A stretch of 34,600 bases of DNA from Pirellula sp. (GTDB lineage Bacteria; Planctomycetota; Planctomycetia; Pirellulales; Pirellulaceae). The notes under the pieces were generated by a model that saw only the letters and a list, made by a program, of their open reading frames with translations, made no database searches and was not told the origin of the DNA. Shown piece by piece: positions 24,344-33,500 of this stretch (positions are counted from its first letter, which is position 1; each line of letters begins with the position of its first letter). The DNA is taken from assembly GCA_021736575.1 (NCBI GenBank), contig JAIPFP010000036.1, positions 1 to 34,600 of the forward strand. The letters run 5' to 3'. Position numbers and translations under genes: made by a program.

Positions 24344-25660
24344 ATGACAATTTCCACCAGTTCACGTACGCGAAGTCACGATGCTTTCAGTAAAGCCAAG
24401 CGACTGATTCCGGGTGGTGTTAACTCACCCGCCCGCGCTTTTCATGCGGTGGGGGGGGAGCCGATTTTCATGGCCCGCGGCGCCGGCCAATTTCTCTACG
24501 ACATAGATGACAATCGGTATCTCGATTACATCGGCTCTTGGGGGCCCATGATATTGGGCCACGCACAGCCGCAAGTCATCGAAGCGATCCAGCAAGCTGC
24601 CGCCCGAGGAACCTCGTTCGGTGCGCCAACCGAAAATGAGTCAAGACTTGCAGAACTCATCATGCAGGCAGTCCCAAGCATTGAGCGAGTGCGATTGGTG
24701 AACAGCGGCACCGAAGCCACGATGAGCGCAATCCGTGTTGCTCGCGGCGCGACAGGTCGCGAAAAGGTCATTAAATTCTCAGGCTGTTACCACGGCCACG
24801 TTGACTCGTTGCTGGTATCAGCCGGTTCCGCCGCAGCGACCCTCGGAGTACCTGACTCGCCCGGTGTTACGATCGGTACGTCCAAGGACACGATCGTATT
24901 GAACTATAACGACCCATGTGCCGTCAGCGAAGCCTTTCGATTGCACCCCACGGAAATTGCAGCCGTTATTCTCGAACCGATTGTAGGGAACATGGGAACC
25001 GTTTTGCCCACCAACGAGTTTCTTAGATCGCTCCGCAATGAGACTAGCAAGCACGGTTCGGTTCTCATCTTTGATGAAGTGATGACAGGCTTTCGTGTTG
25101 CTTACGGTGGTGCTCAGAGCCTGTTCGGAATCGAACCGGACTTAACGACGTTAGGCAAGATTGTTGGCGGTGGCTTGCCATTGGCTGCATACGGCGGCAA
25201 AGCGGACATTATGGACAATGTCATGCCAGCCGGAAAAGTTTATCAGGCAGGCACGCTCGCTGGAAACCCGTTGGCGACCGCAGCCGGTGCGGCCACACTC
25301 GAGATTTTGCGAGATGATCCGCCTTATGAATACCTGGAATCTCAAGCTTCGAGACTCTCTAGCGGGCTTCTCAATGCGGCCATTTCAGTCGGTTTTTCAG
25401 CGCAGATGCAACGCATGGGGAGCATGATGACTCTTTTCTTCAATGACGCACCGGTAACCGATTGGCCGACCGCCAATCGCTCGAATCGGCAGCGATTTGC
25501 CAGTTACTTTTGGGGATTGATCGAACATGGGGTGTACATGCCATGCAGTCAATTTGAGGCGTTATTCTTCTCACGGACCCACCGCCCCGAGGACATTGAT
25601 TTTACGATTGAGGCCGCCGAAAAAGTCTTGTTGCAAATGGCTGAATCGGGAAAAACCTGA
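24344..25660 (+). CDS. hemL: Glutamate-1-semialdehyde 2,1-aminomutase
   Basis: HemL converts glutamate-1-semialdehyde to 5-aminolevulinate, the C5 route to heme, using pyridoxal phosphate. The protein has 438 residues, the usual length. Signatures in order are RLIPGGVNSPARAF (20-33), DIDDNRYLDYIGSWGPMILGH, VNSGTEATMSAIR (119-131), CYHGHVDSLL, LIFDEVMTGFRV (241-252) and TTLGKIVGGGLPL, where Lys 272 forms the PLP Schiff base. All expected active-site residues are present. The ATG lies one base after the TAG of the small upstream gene. It shows that this organism makes tetrapyrroles from glutamyl-tRNA. Confidence 0.97.
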   Translation: MTISTSSRTRSHDAFSKAKRLIPGGVNSPARAFHAVGGEPIFMARGAGQFLYDIDDNRYLDYIGSWGPMILGHAQPQVIEAIQQAAARGTSFGAPTENESRLAELIMQAVPSIERVRLVNSGTEATMSAIRVARGATGREKVIKFSGCYHGHVDSLLVSAGSAAATLGVPDSPGVTIGTSKDTIVLNYNDPCAVSEAFRLHPTEIAAVILEPIVGNMGTVLPTNEFLRSLRNETSKHGSVLIFDEVMTGFRVAYGGAQSLFGIEPDLTTLGKIVGGGLPLAAYGGKADIMDNVMPAGKVYQAGTLAGNPLATAAGAATLEILRDDPPYEYLESQASRLSSGLLNAAISVGFSAQMQRMGSMMTLFFNDAPVTDWPTANRSNRQRFASYFWGLIEHGVYMPCSQFEALFFSRTHRPEDIDFTIEAAEKVLLQMAESGKT

Positions 25661-25733
25661 CGGTCTGCCGCTCGTCTTAGAGGAAGCTGCGAAGTTAATT
25701 TCAAGGTCGCTCTGCGTTGATCCGATTCACAGG

Positions 25734-25739
25734 TATAAT
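25734..25739 (+). promoter_or_regulatory. Perfect TATAAT box upstream of the small gene at 25809
   Basis: TATAAT sits 69 bases before ATG 25809, inside the hemL-25809 gap. No acceptable -35 hexamer lies 16-18 bases upstream (TTGATC is too close), so this is a -10-only candidate. Confidence 0.3.
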
Positions 25740-25808
25740 CGAGATGACTCGTCATCTTGTGACGCGTGCTAATGGCTGGTGGTGAACTCAAGGCATCGAG
25801 GTGATAGT

Positions 25809-26066
25809 ATGGCAATGGAAAATTATACGCGGTACCAACAATCTATAATCCGCAATCACTACAAGAATCAAGACAACGTGTCGCTCCAACGAGCCCAGGA
25901 ATTGCTGACAGATCTCTATTTGACCGAAGGAAAAAAGAAGGAAAAGGTTTGGGATAGCCTTTTTAATCATCTTGAAAAAATCGGGTTACCTGCTGATCAG
26001 ATTGCCCATCTAAAAGAAGCGAAGAATCCGGAACTTGTGGCTAAGATCATTGAGAAGAAACTGTAA
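25809..26066 (+). CDS. Small conserved-type helical protein (85 aa)
   Basis: The function is unknown. The sequence is MAMENYTRYQQSIIRNHY, then KNQDNVSLQRAQELLTDLYL, a Lys-rich EGKKKEKVWDSLFNHLEKIG and a final helix ending IIEKKL. It is soluble and all-helical, charged and Cys-free. The YQQ-I---YY/HY-N pattern with ELLTDLYLxEGKKK is one I recall from many planctomycete genomes, where it is also uncharacterised. The chosen ATG is preceded by GTGATAGT; the second Met, at 25815 (MENYTRY), is also possible. It follows hemL after about 150 bases and probably has its own promoter. Confidence 0.8.
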   Translation: MAMENYTRYQQSIIRNHYKNQDNVSLQRAQELLTDLYLTEGKKKEKVWDSLFNHLEKIGLPADQIAHLKEAKNPELVAKIIEKKL

Positions 26067-26098
26067 GCACATCCGTAACTGTTTTTCATACCCACGCG

Positions 26099-26167
26099 CC
26101 GTTGGGCGATAGCCCCGGTTTTCCAATTGTTCGACATTCGTCGAGAACCGGGGCTATCGCCCAATGG
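26099..26167. repeat. Near-perfect inverted repeat, GGGCGATAGCCCCGG family
   Basis: The 22-base arms at 26099-26120 and 26146-26167 pair with one G opposite T, so they would be fully paired in plus-strand RNA, around a 25-base loop. The element lies between the small gene at 25809 (+) and the convergent TlpA-like gene (-). A degenerate copy is at 6161-6219. There is no T-run. It may end convergent transcripts or be a REP/MITE-type relic. Confidence 0.8.
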
Positions 26168-26254
26168 AACCGTGCAAGCTGTCCGGTGAGGAATCGAAGA
26201 ATCACCGGGTTTCAAAAGTGAGTGCCATTTGGCTCGCGCCTCTCCGCTCGCTTT

Positions 26255-27910
26255 TCACAAAGCCAATAGTTCGGCGACTTTGGATTCGATCTTTGGCCCG
26301 CGGACGTGAATTCCCGCCACATTCCCATCCTTGCCAATGATTGCGATAAATGGAATGGCGGAGATTCCTATCGCTTTTGCAATGGCAGTTTGGAAACCCC
26401 TTTCGTCGGGCTTATCTGAATTCGAAACGTAGGTTTTCCAAAGAGGCTTTCGCGATTTCAGAAACACGTCTAAATCCTCGCGGTTTTCATCTAAGTTGAT
26501 GCTGATGACTTCAAAGCCATCTTTGTTTTTGGCGGAAAACACTTTTTCGATGTTTGGAATCTCTTGAATGCATGGACCGCACCAAGTAGCCCAAAAATCC
26601 ACCAAGACAACTTTGCCCTTATAGCTTTCCATATCGATCGGTTTGCCTTCTGTGTCGACGAGCGCGCTCAGGTCTAGTGGTTTGTTGATAATTCCCAGGC
26701 GTTTTTGAAACTGCTCACAGTTAAGTGCCAATTCCGCCCGCGCTTCAACATTTTTGAGGTTCTCGATTTGTGTTTGGGCAACGTCAATCAATTCTTTGGC
26801 GATTAATGGCTGATCTGAATACTCAAGCTGAATCGCTGCCTGGACAAGGAAGAACGAAGTCCATGGCGATGGAATCCTGTTCATCAACGCATTGATCGCA
26901 ACTTTTGCTTGGGCGGGATCGATGGGTGCCGAGGGGTCTGGTTGGATCAGGCCAATGATATCCTTCATCTCTGTCGTGCGTTGCGCGTGAAGCTGCCATG
27001 CATTCAGAGCGAGTTGGGGTTCTTCATGATTGCGGAAAGCCTCCTCAACCTTTTTCGCCAACTGCAGTGCAAGGTCTTTTTCGTCGTGTCGGTCCAGGTT
27101 TTCGATCACTTGAGCGACAGCGGTCAGGATGGAGGGATTGAGCTGTGTGCTACTGGTTAGAACAATTTCGGCATTCCTGAATACGTCGTCAGCCTTCGCC
27201 GTGCCATTTTCGTAATCCCTGTTCGATAAGTTGAGCGAAATCGCCTTGGCTTTTTGCGAGATACGCGGGTCGGTATTTCCTGATTCCTGTTCGGCCAGGA
27301 CCCGCAAATCATCGGACGCAGCCACGTCTCCGAAGCTTGCCATGGTCTCAAGAGACTCCAACTTGCCAAGGGTCGCAGCGACTTTTTCGTCCTCTGTGAC
27401 CGCCAATTTAGCCAACAGTTCTGCGGCTTGCACCTTCATGCGTGAAAGTTCCATTCCACGGTCCAACAACACATCGATGGGCACCATCTTGCGACGGCCA
27501 TCGGCAATTAGTTCTCGCATCGCACGCGTGCTTTCCTCCAGAAACTGAACCAAGGATGCGGAATCCTTCAGTTCCCCAAGCTTGAGTTTCATATACTGCT
27601 TGGCAGCAATCTGGGGATCCAGTTTGCCAGGCTCATACGTAGGAACCTCCGGCGCGATAGAAATTCCTGAAGGACCAACTTGATCCGCAAGAGGAATTCC
27701 TTCGGCAGGCTTTTGTTCCTTTGCCGGTGTCGATGCCTTCGTTTTGTCGGATGGAAGATAACCACTTGTTTCGGCGGAAATTTCTTTCGGTTCAGCCGGA
27801 CCGCAGCCTGTAAGGGCTTGGGTTGCAGCCAGTGCTAGCAAAAGCAATATTCGCGCGTCTACGTCAGCATTTTGCGTCAGACGTCTGTTTGGTCCAAAGT
27901 TCAATGTCAC
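26255..27910 (-). CDS. Lipoprotein with C-terminal TlpA-like thioredoxin domain
   Basis: A 551-residue periplasmic protein anchored by lipid at Cys 36 (lipobox LTGC after ILLLLALAATQA). A Lys/Pro/Thr-rich linker leads to about 300 residues of mostly helices with no recognised motif. The last ~135 residues are a thioredoxin fold of the TlpA/ResA type: LVDFWATWCGPCIQEIPNI, with redox Cys 444 and 447, and the cis-Pro segment ISAIPFIAI. It should reduce or isomerise disulfides, for example in cytochrome c maturation, but the long N-terminal region suggests a more specialised job. GTG 27910 is the only reasonable start before the lipid signal. The gene is followed by 188 bases holding the 26099-26167 repeat. 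Confidence 0.92.
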   Translation of the reverse strand: MTLNFGPNRRLTQNADVDARILLLLALAATQALTGCGPAEPKEISAETSGYLPSDKTKASTPAKEQKPAEGIPLADQVGPSGISIAPEVPTYEPGKLDPQIAAKQYMKLKLGELKDSASLVQFLEESTRAMRELIADGRRKMVPIDVLLDRGMELSRMKVQAAELLAKLAVTEDEKVAATLGKLESLETMASFGDVAASDDLRVLAEQESGNTDPRISQKAKAISLNLSNRDYENGTAKADDVFRNAEIVLTSSTQLNPSILTAVAQVIENLDRHDEKDLALQLAKKVEEAFRNHEEPQLALNAWQLHAQRTTEMKDIIGLIQPDPSAPIDPAQAKVAINALMNRIPSPWTSFFLVQAAIQLEYSDQPLIAKELIDVAQTQIENLKNVEARAELALNCEQFQKRLGIINKPLDLSALVDTEGKPIDMESYKGKVVLVDFWATWCGPCIQEIPNIEKVFSAKNKDGFEVISINLDENREDLDVFLKSRKPLWKTYVSNSDKPDERGFQTAIAKAIGISAIPFIAIIGKDGNVAGIHVRGPKIESKVAELLAL

Positions 27911-27988
27911 GATCGGTTATCCCCAAGACTCAAAAAGTGTGAATGGAGTTACTTTGACCGATCTAGACGATAGTTGCAAGTGCGACAA

Positions 27989-29707
27989 CTAGGAAACGGA
28001 GGGTCGCCAACGATCTTCCGACCCATCGGTTGAGCCAATTTGAATCGCATTCATCGAGGCAGTCCTGGGCGTTGAATCCCGGATCTGTTGGCCGTCGCTT
28101 CGCAGTTGTTTGAAGTGGGTAAGGCAATCGTATCCCCAAAGGAATGAGACAACGACGGCGGCAATCATTCCCACAAACGACATATTGAGAACGAGGCCAT
28201 TGAGCAGCAAAATTGCAACTGCAGAGAATACAGCCACACCGGTTACCCCAAGTTTAAAGAAAAATGCGGAATTTATTCTTCGGTTATCGCTTCGAGATAG
28301 AGCTCTGCGAGCGTTCGAATTTGCCAACTCACGCAACGCGTCCAATTCATCGCGATGTTCTGGTGCTTGTTGCCTCGGAACAAAGGACTCGTTTGTCAGG
28401 GGCTCGGCGACGAGTGGTGCGGAAATGACATCGCTTGCAACCACGCCCACGGAAGGGACATTGCGAGACGCGGCAGGACCCGCAGTCCTGGCTGCGGTGG
28501 ACGTTTTCGTGGACGGTAAAGTAGGTTGAGCAGCAGGCAGATTATCGGTACCCCGAACCCGATGCAACAGTCGCTGCATGTACTCCTCTATCGATTCCTC
28601 TTCGACATTTCCAGAGTTTTCATTGTGTGGAGGGGGTGTGTAGGCGATGTCTATTTCCTCGACGGAGATCGCCTCAGTCTCGGATTCGGGAGTTACGGTC
28701 TCTTCTCGCTGTGTTTCATCATTCTCTTCTTGCTGTGTTTCAACATTTGTGAACCAGGCGGGAAGCGCACTCGGAACTGGTTTCAAATCGTCTTCATCGA
28801 TTGCGTTGTTCTCAATTGTCCTGCCGAAGTTCGGTTCAACGACTTGCACATAACCTGATGGTTCAGCACGCTCAACCTTTGATTCTGCAACGTGCTCAAA
28901 AGACGGTTCGAGATCAGGCGGGAATCCAGGCTTCACGAATGGTTCTGCGATTGCAGGCTCTAGGCCGTTGTGGAACCGGGCTTCGATGGAGGATTGCACA
29001 CCCCTGACTTGTTCTAGTAAAGCGTTGAGCGAGTTCGTGTGATTGCTACTGGTTTCCGTGAATTGATGGAGCTGTTCGTCGATGGCACCAAATCGCCCCG
29101 TGAATTGCTCGGATAGGTCCGTAAAAAGAGACTGTTGAAATTCCGACTGATTTTGGAGTTGGCCACTCAAGGATGAGAACCACCTCTTGCCAACCGCATC
29201 TATCTCGGTCGAAACTGTACTTTCGATGGATTCCCGCGATTGTTTCGATTCGACTGCGAGCGATTCTTGGACTCGTTCGATCGCTTCGTGCAGCGACAAG
29301 AGAAGTCTTTCGACAGAAGCCAAATTCGCCGATAGATCCATGGCATCGGGAGTGGCCATTACGGCAATCGATGGATGCACGACCAGTCGACAATCTCCGA
29401 TCAAGATCTCGGTCGGATGATCGATGAGCCATTCACGAACGTTGCGATTCGCGATTCGGATTGGTGCAAAGGCCCTTAAAAGTGCGTGTTTTTTACCGAA
29501 GACGAGGGTTGCATGGAGCGGCGCGGCTACCTTCGCATCCATCTGAACGGAGCATTCAGGCCCGGAACCCAAAGTACACTTTGGGGATTGAATTCGCCAA
29601 GATCGCAAGACTTCACCCGACCCACCGATCATGTCTATTTGCCCGATCGCAGCATCGAAACCGATGTGCGGATTTTGGGTTGGAAGCGTTAGAATCTGAG
29701 TGTGCAT
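27989..29707 (-). CDS. FHA-like/coiled-coil protein with two C-terminal membrane helices
   Basis: The function is unknown. The protein has 572 residues. The N-terminal ~110 look like a forkhead-associated fold (RIQSPKCTLGSGPECSVQM, then PLHATLVFGKKHALLRAF), the usual phospho-Thr binding frame, though key positions are modified. Residues about 125-240 form a coiled coil (LASVERLLLSLHEAIERVQESL, then Gln/Ser/Glu-rich helices). An acidic, Pro/Glu/Thr-rich region (about 250-470) contains EEYMQRLLHRVRG, a short motif I recall in planctomycete FHA-type proteins. Two hydrophobic helices (about 480-532) sit near the C-terminus. It may be a target or adaptor of Ser/Thr kinases at the membrane; that is inference. 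Confidence 0.8.
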   Translation of the reverse strand: MHTQILTLPTQNPHIGFDAAIGQIDMIGGSGEVLRSWRIQSPKCTLGSGPECSVQMDAKVAAPLHATLVFGKKHALLRAFAPIRIANRNVREWLIDHPTEILIGDCRLVVHPSIAVMATPDAMDLSANLASVERLLLSLHEAIERVQESLAVESKQSRESIESTVSTEIDAVGKRWFSSLSGQLQNQSEFQQSLFTDLSEQFTGRFGAIDEQLHQFTETSSNHTNSLNALLEQVRGVQSSIEARFHNGLEPAIAEPFVKPGFPPDLEPSFEHVAESKVERAEPSGYVQVVEPNFGRTIENNAIDEDDLKPVPSALPAWFTNVETQQEENDETQREETVTPESETEAISVEEIDIAYTPPPHNENSGNVEEESIEEYMQRLLHRVRGTDNLPAAQPTLPSTKTSTAARTAGPAASRNVPSVGVVASDVISAPLVAEPLTNESFVPRQQAPEHRDELDALRELANSNARRALSRSDNRRINSAFFFKLGVTGVAVFSAVAILLLNGLVLNMSFVGMIAAVVVSFLWGYDCLTHFKQLRSDGQQIRDSTPRTASMNAIQIGSTDGSEDRWRPSVS

Positions 29708-30093
29708 TTACTTGTTTTTGGTAAACCAGTCGGTGATTCGGTGGAAGCCGTCAATTGCTTTTATCGAACTTTCAACTTTCAAACCATTGCGGAAATGCGA
29801 AAACTGTGGATTTTGCCTAGTTAATCGGACTGGACATTTGAGTCCAGAAGCAAATTAGGAGAAAAATCTAGAATTTATCTCCGAAGCAAGCACACAAAGA
29901 AAATTTCGCAAATCCTTTCGCGACAATATTTTGCGGCGCAGAATCAGCGGAGCGTTTACCGGTTCAACTAAGAAATTTGCGATGGTACGCGCAAAAAACG
30001 AACACTCTTGGCTGGATTGCGTACTATAGTTGCATGCGCTCGATACCCTCCAATTGGGGGCGGCGTTAGTCTTAGCCCTGCGGAAATGCAATC
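29708..30093. other. AT-rich divergent intergenic region
   Basis: The 386 bases between the divergent FHA-like gene and the zinc-finger gene hold no supported gene. A short hairpin, CTGGAC/GTCCAG with a six-base loop, lies at 29830-29847. A possible -10, TATAGT at 30025-30030, lies 63 bases before ATG 30094, but has no convincing -35. A CCCTCCAATTGGGGG palindrome sits at about 30046-30060. Confidence 0.5.
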
Positions 30094-30498
30094 ATGTCAA
30101 GAAAAGAAGCATTGAACAAGTTACGAGACGTATTGCTGCTTCGTCGCGAAGCACTTCGCAAAGCGTTGGACGGCGACTTGAGTATGCTTCAGTCCTTTTC
30201 CCAAGAGGGTGGAGACGTGATGGACGCCGCCATGGATACGGCTCAAGATGAAATTAGCAGCCAGTTGGTTGAGGTCGAAAGCCGCGAGCTTTCACAAATT
30301 GAGGACGCTTTGAATCGACTTCGAAGCGGACATTACGGCGATTGCGAGAATTGCAACAAGGCAATTCCCTTAGCCCGCTTGCAGGCTGTACCCTACGCGA
30401 CACTGTGCATTGAATGCGCGAGGAAACAAGAGAAATACGCGCCCCGTCTCTCGACCGGGATAGGCGATTCGTCACAAGCTTCCAACGCCTCACTCTAA
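30094..30498 (+). CDS. DksA/TraR-type zinc-finger regulator
   Basis: A 134-residue protein of the DksA/TraR family, which binds RNA polymerase through the secondary channel and tunes transcription, often with ppGpp. The first ~75 residues form a helical hairpin (RDVLLLRREALRKALDGDL, then QLVEVESRELSQIEDALNRL), and the zinc finger is Cys 84-x2-Cys 87 (DCENC) and Cys 105-x2-Cys 108 (LCIEC). GHYGDCENC and IPLARLQAVPYATLCIECA are typical of the family. The acidic tip residues of E. coli DksA (DxxDxA) are matched only loosely by DVMDAAMDTAQDE (about 41-53), so polymerase effects may differ. The start MSRKEAL lacks a strong ribosome-binding site. Confidence 0.92.
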   Translation: MSRKEALNKLRDVLLLRREALRKALDGDLSMLQSFSQEGGDVMDAAMDTAQDEISSQLVEVESRELSQIEDALNRLRSGHYGDCENCNKAIPLARLQAVPYATLCIECARKQEKYAPRLSTGIGDSSQASNASL

Positions 30499-30519
30499 GG
30501 CGCACCGAGGAATCGCGGA

Positions 30520-33500
30520 TTATTTGTGATTCGATTGGCTCGGTGTTTCAACACGATCGGCAGATGCCGATTTGGGATTGAGATGAATCCAATCGTCACT
30601 CGCCATTCGATCCGAAATCGAGGGGTCAAGCGAAAGCGTTGCCGCCGATGGAATGCACCGCACCACATTCATGGCCCATACCTCGTTGGCCCATTGAAAG
30701 GGAGTAGTCTCATTGCGTTCCGATATTTCTTCTAGAGGGATGGCGATTTCGGAAGCCCAAGATGAGTTGTCGTTTGACATTGCTATGTGCCAAGTCGGAT
30801 TCCAAAAAGCCATGTCATTACATGCATCGCTTGTTTCGCCCGATGACGACCAACTGAACTCAAACCAACTTGCATAGTCACGATCTATATCTAGACGCAG
30901 CTTGAAGTGGTCACTTTCGTGAGTGATACTGTCTCTTCGTTTTTCCTTTCGAAGTGGAATCGGCTGAACATTGGCTGACTTGATTAAAGGCGACCGGCTA
31001 AACAAGTACAGATAATCGTTGTCTCTGGCAAATCGAATGGTCGTCCGGTTGCCCGTCGTTTGTGTCCATGGATCTCTCAGCTCAAACTCCGTTGCAGTCG
31101 ACCAGAAAATTTCGTCGTCTTTTCCGTCGAGAAACGGGGGTTTATCTACCCAGGCCAAGCGAGCGATCGGCTTGGCTATGGATTGCATTGGCGTCGGTGC
31201 ACCCTTTAGTTCGTTATTTTTGCTTAGCGAACGTTCTGCTTCCGCGACTCGCGTCCACGATGTGACTTGGTTAGACAGGATTGGCCAAAATTCGGAAGGG
31301 TTGCGGTTCAGATTGATTGCCCCAATCGGACGATCATGGAGTTGTTGCATGGTTCGATAGCGAGACGCGATGAGCCATCCCCACCGCGGCTCGCGTCGTC
31401 GGGACGCAAATGAGTCTGGCCATCGAGACAAAACGCGGGAAAACTCGGATAGATCCCGATTTGTTGCAATTGGAATACGCCGTACGGCGCTTGAAAACGA
31501 AACCTGTTGAACGTCCGTGGCTTCGCGAGAAGGCTTTGCAAACGGAGATGCTTGTTGAGCCGCCGCGACCGTTCCGTTTTGTTCATGGCTATAGCGTTCT
31601 TCTACGAGTTTAATCTGAGATTCGATAACGCGCCGGACTTCCACGCTACCGGTATGCATCATGAGCTCCCAAAACGCTGCTTCGCCCATCGGAGAGGCTC
31701 TATCTCGTTCAATCAATAATTCCAATGCCGAGTACCATCGTTGCCAATCGCCCGATCGTCTGCTTTGAACAGCGATATCCATTAAAATAGGAGAGGCCGT
31801 TTCTGTGTATACTTCTTTGGCTGTCGCTTTGAGATTGCTTTCCCACACACGATCTTGAGTTAATGGATTGGCGTGCTCCAATTCTAAGACCTGTTTCCAG
31901 TCCAGCAGTTTATTGGTTGCCATTAGGGCGGGTGTTCGAATCGCGATTTTGGTGCGTTCGATCATTTGGGTCGCTGGGTCCAAAAGGACTCCTTCAAACG
32001 GATCGCGCAAAGCGCTGGTCCTTGCACCGAGAATTCGATATGAAAAACGTTGATCCGGTAGACTGATAGAACCCGGATACTCGATCAGAGGTCGGATCGA
32101 CGCAATCGAACTTCCCAGAAACAGGTTCGACTTGAGAAGCATGGAATGTGAGAACGATAATCCTTTCTTTGTTCCTCGAACCAGGATTCGTTTTGGTGAC
32201 CAAGACTCTTCGGCGATACCGCTTGCCTCGGAGAAAATGCGGAAGTCTTTTTGCCCAGCCAACCGAGCGGCGATCACAACGGCTTGGGCAGACTTGACTT
32301 CCAATGCATTGCCGGTTTCATCACAATTCCTAACCAAAACGTCTGGTTGCACCGAACGAATCTCCAGCGCGACGCGGCGGACAATCAGCGAATTTTCTGA
32401 TAAGGAATCCATTGAGGTTGCTTGGCGTCCGTAGTATTCGAGATCGCTTGGGCGGACGCCGGAATAGAGGTTTCCGACGGGCATATTCGTTTGGACATTT
32501 GCTTGGCTGAGCCCAATCGTTTTCCCCGCGATCTCGACTCGCGATGCCAACTCAGGACGGCCAGCAGTTCTCTCTTCGAAGCACTGGTCATGCAACACGA
32601 AAGCACCAGCATGGCGATTCGAATCGAGAGTCACGTGAGCCAATAAATCCCAGGCGATACTTGAGCTTGTGCTTGCTACATTTAAGATGGCATTGCGTGT
32701 TCCCGACTGGTGTTGAGCCCACCAAGCTTTGCCACCATTGCGACTGGTTCGGATCGTTGCAAGGGGCCCGCATATTTGTAGGACGTCTGCGTTCAAGGCG
32801 GAGATGGAATTATTGGTGGTTGAATTGCCTGTTGAACGAACGACCCAATGGTCGCCCAAGTCCTCCGACGACCACACAACGTTCCCGGGTTGCCCAACGA
32901 CCCAAACGCGATTTCCAAAGCCCGCAATGTCTTTGAGTGAAAACAATGCTTGGTCCCACGCGTTTCCGGGTAGAGCGATCCGTTTCCATTGAGATGCATC
33001 CATGGATCGATAGAGTTGGCCTGCATCACCCCCTAGCCACCAAGTGCCATTGATTTGTTTACAGAAGCGAAGTGGCTCGAAGGGGGTCACGGGTATGTGC
33101 ACGGTTTCAAACGCCAAACCATCAAGCGTTTTATGGATCTTGCCAGATCGGTCCAGCAAAACCAACTCTCCACGGGGGCCAATGGCAGCCGATTGGACGT
33201 GGCTACACGGGGTTGGGCGTGAATTCCACGTTTCACCGCCATCGATGCTTTCAAACAAGGCCGACTGATAGAGATCTGACCAGTCGCCCCAAGCCAGTAG
33301 GTGATCGTTCCCAAGCCATTGCGAGCCAGTCAATCTCGGAAGTTTGCAAGGCACCTGTTGCCAATTGCGACCACCATCGATCGTGGTCAAAACGATGCCA
33401 CTGCTCCGATGAGAGTAAGGCTCGATGGTTCCGCCAAATACCCAGCCTTTTTTGTCGTTAGCAAAGCAAACCGAATAGTGAATTGCCTCCGAGCGTTGAT

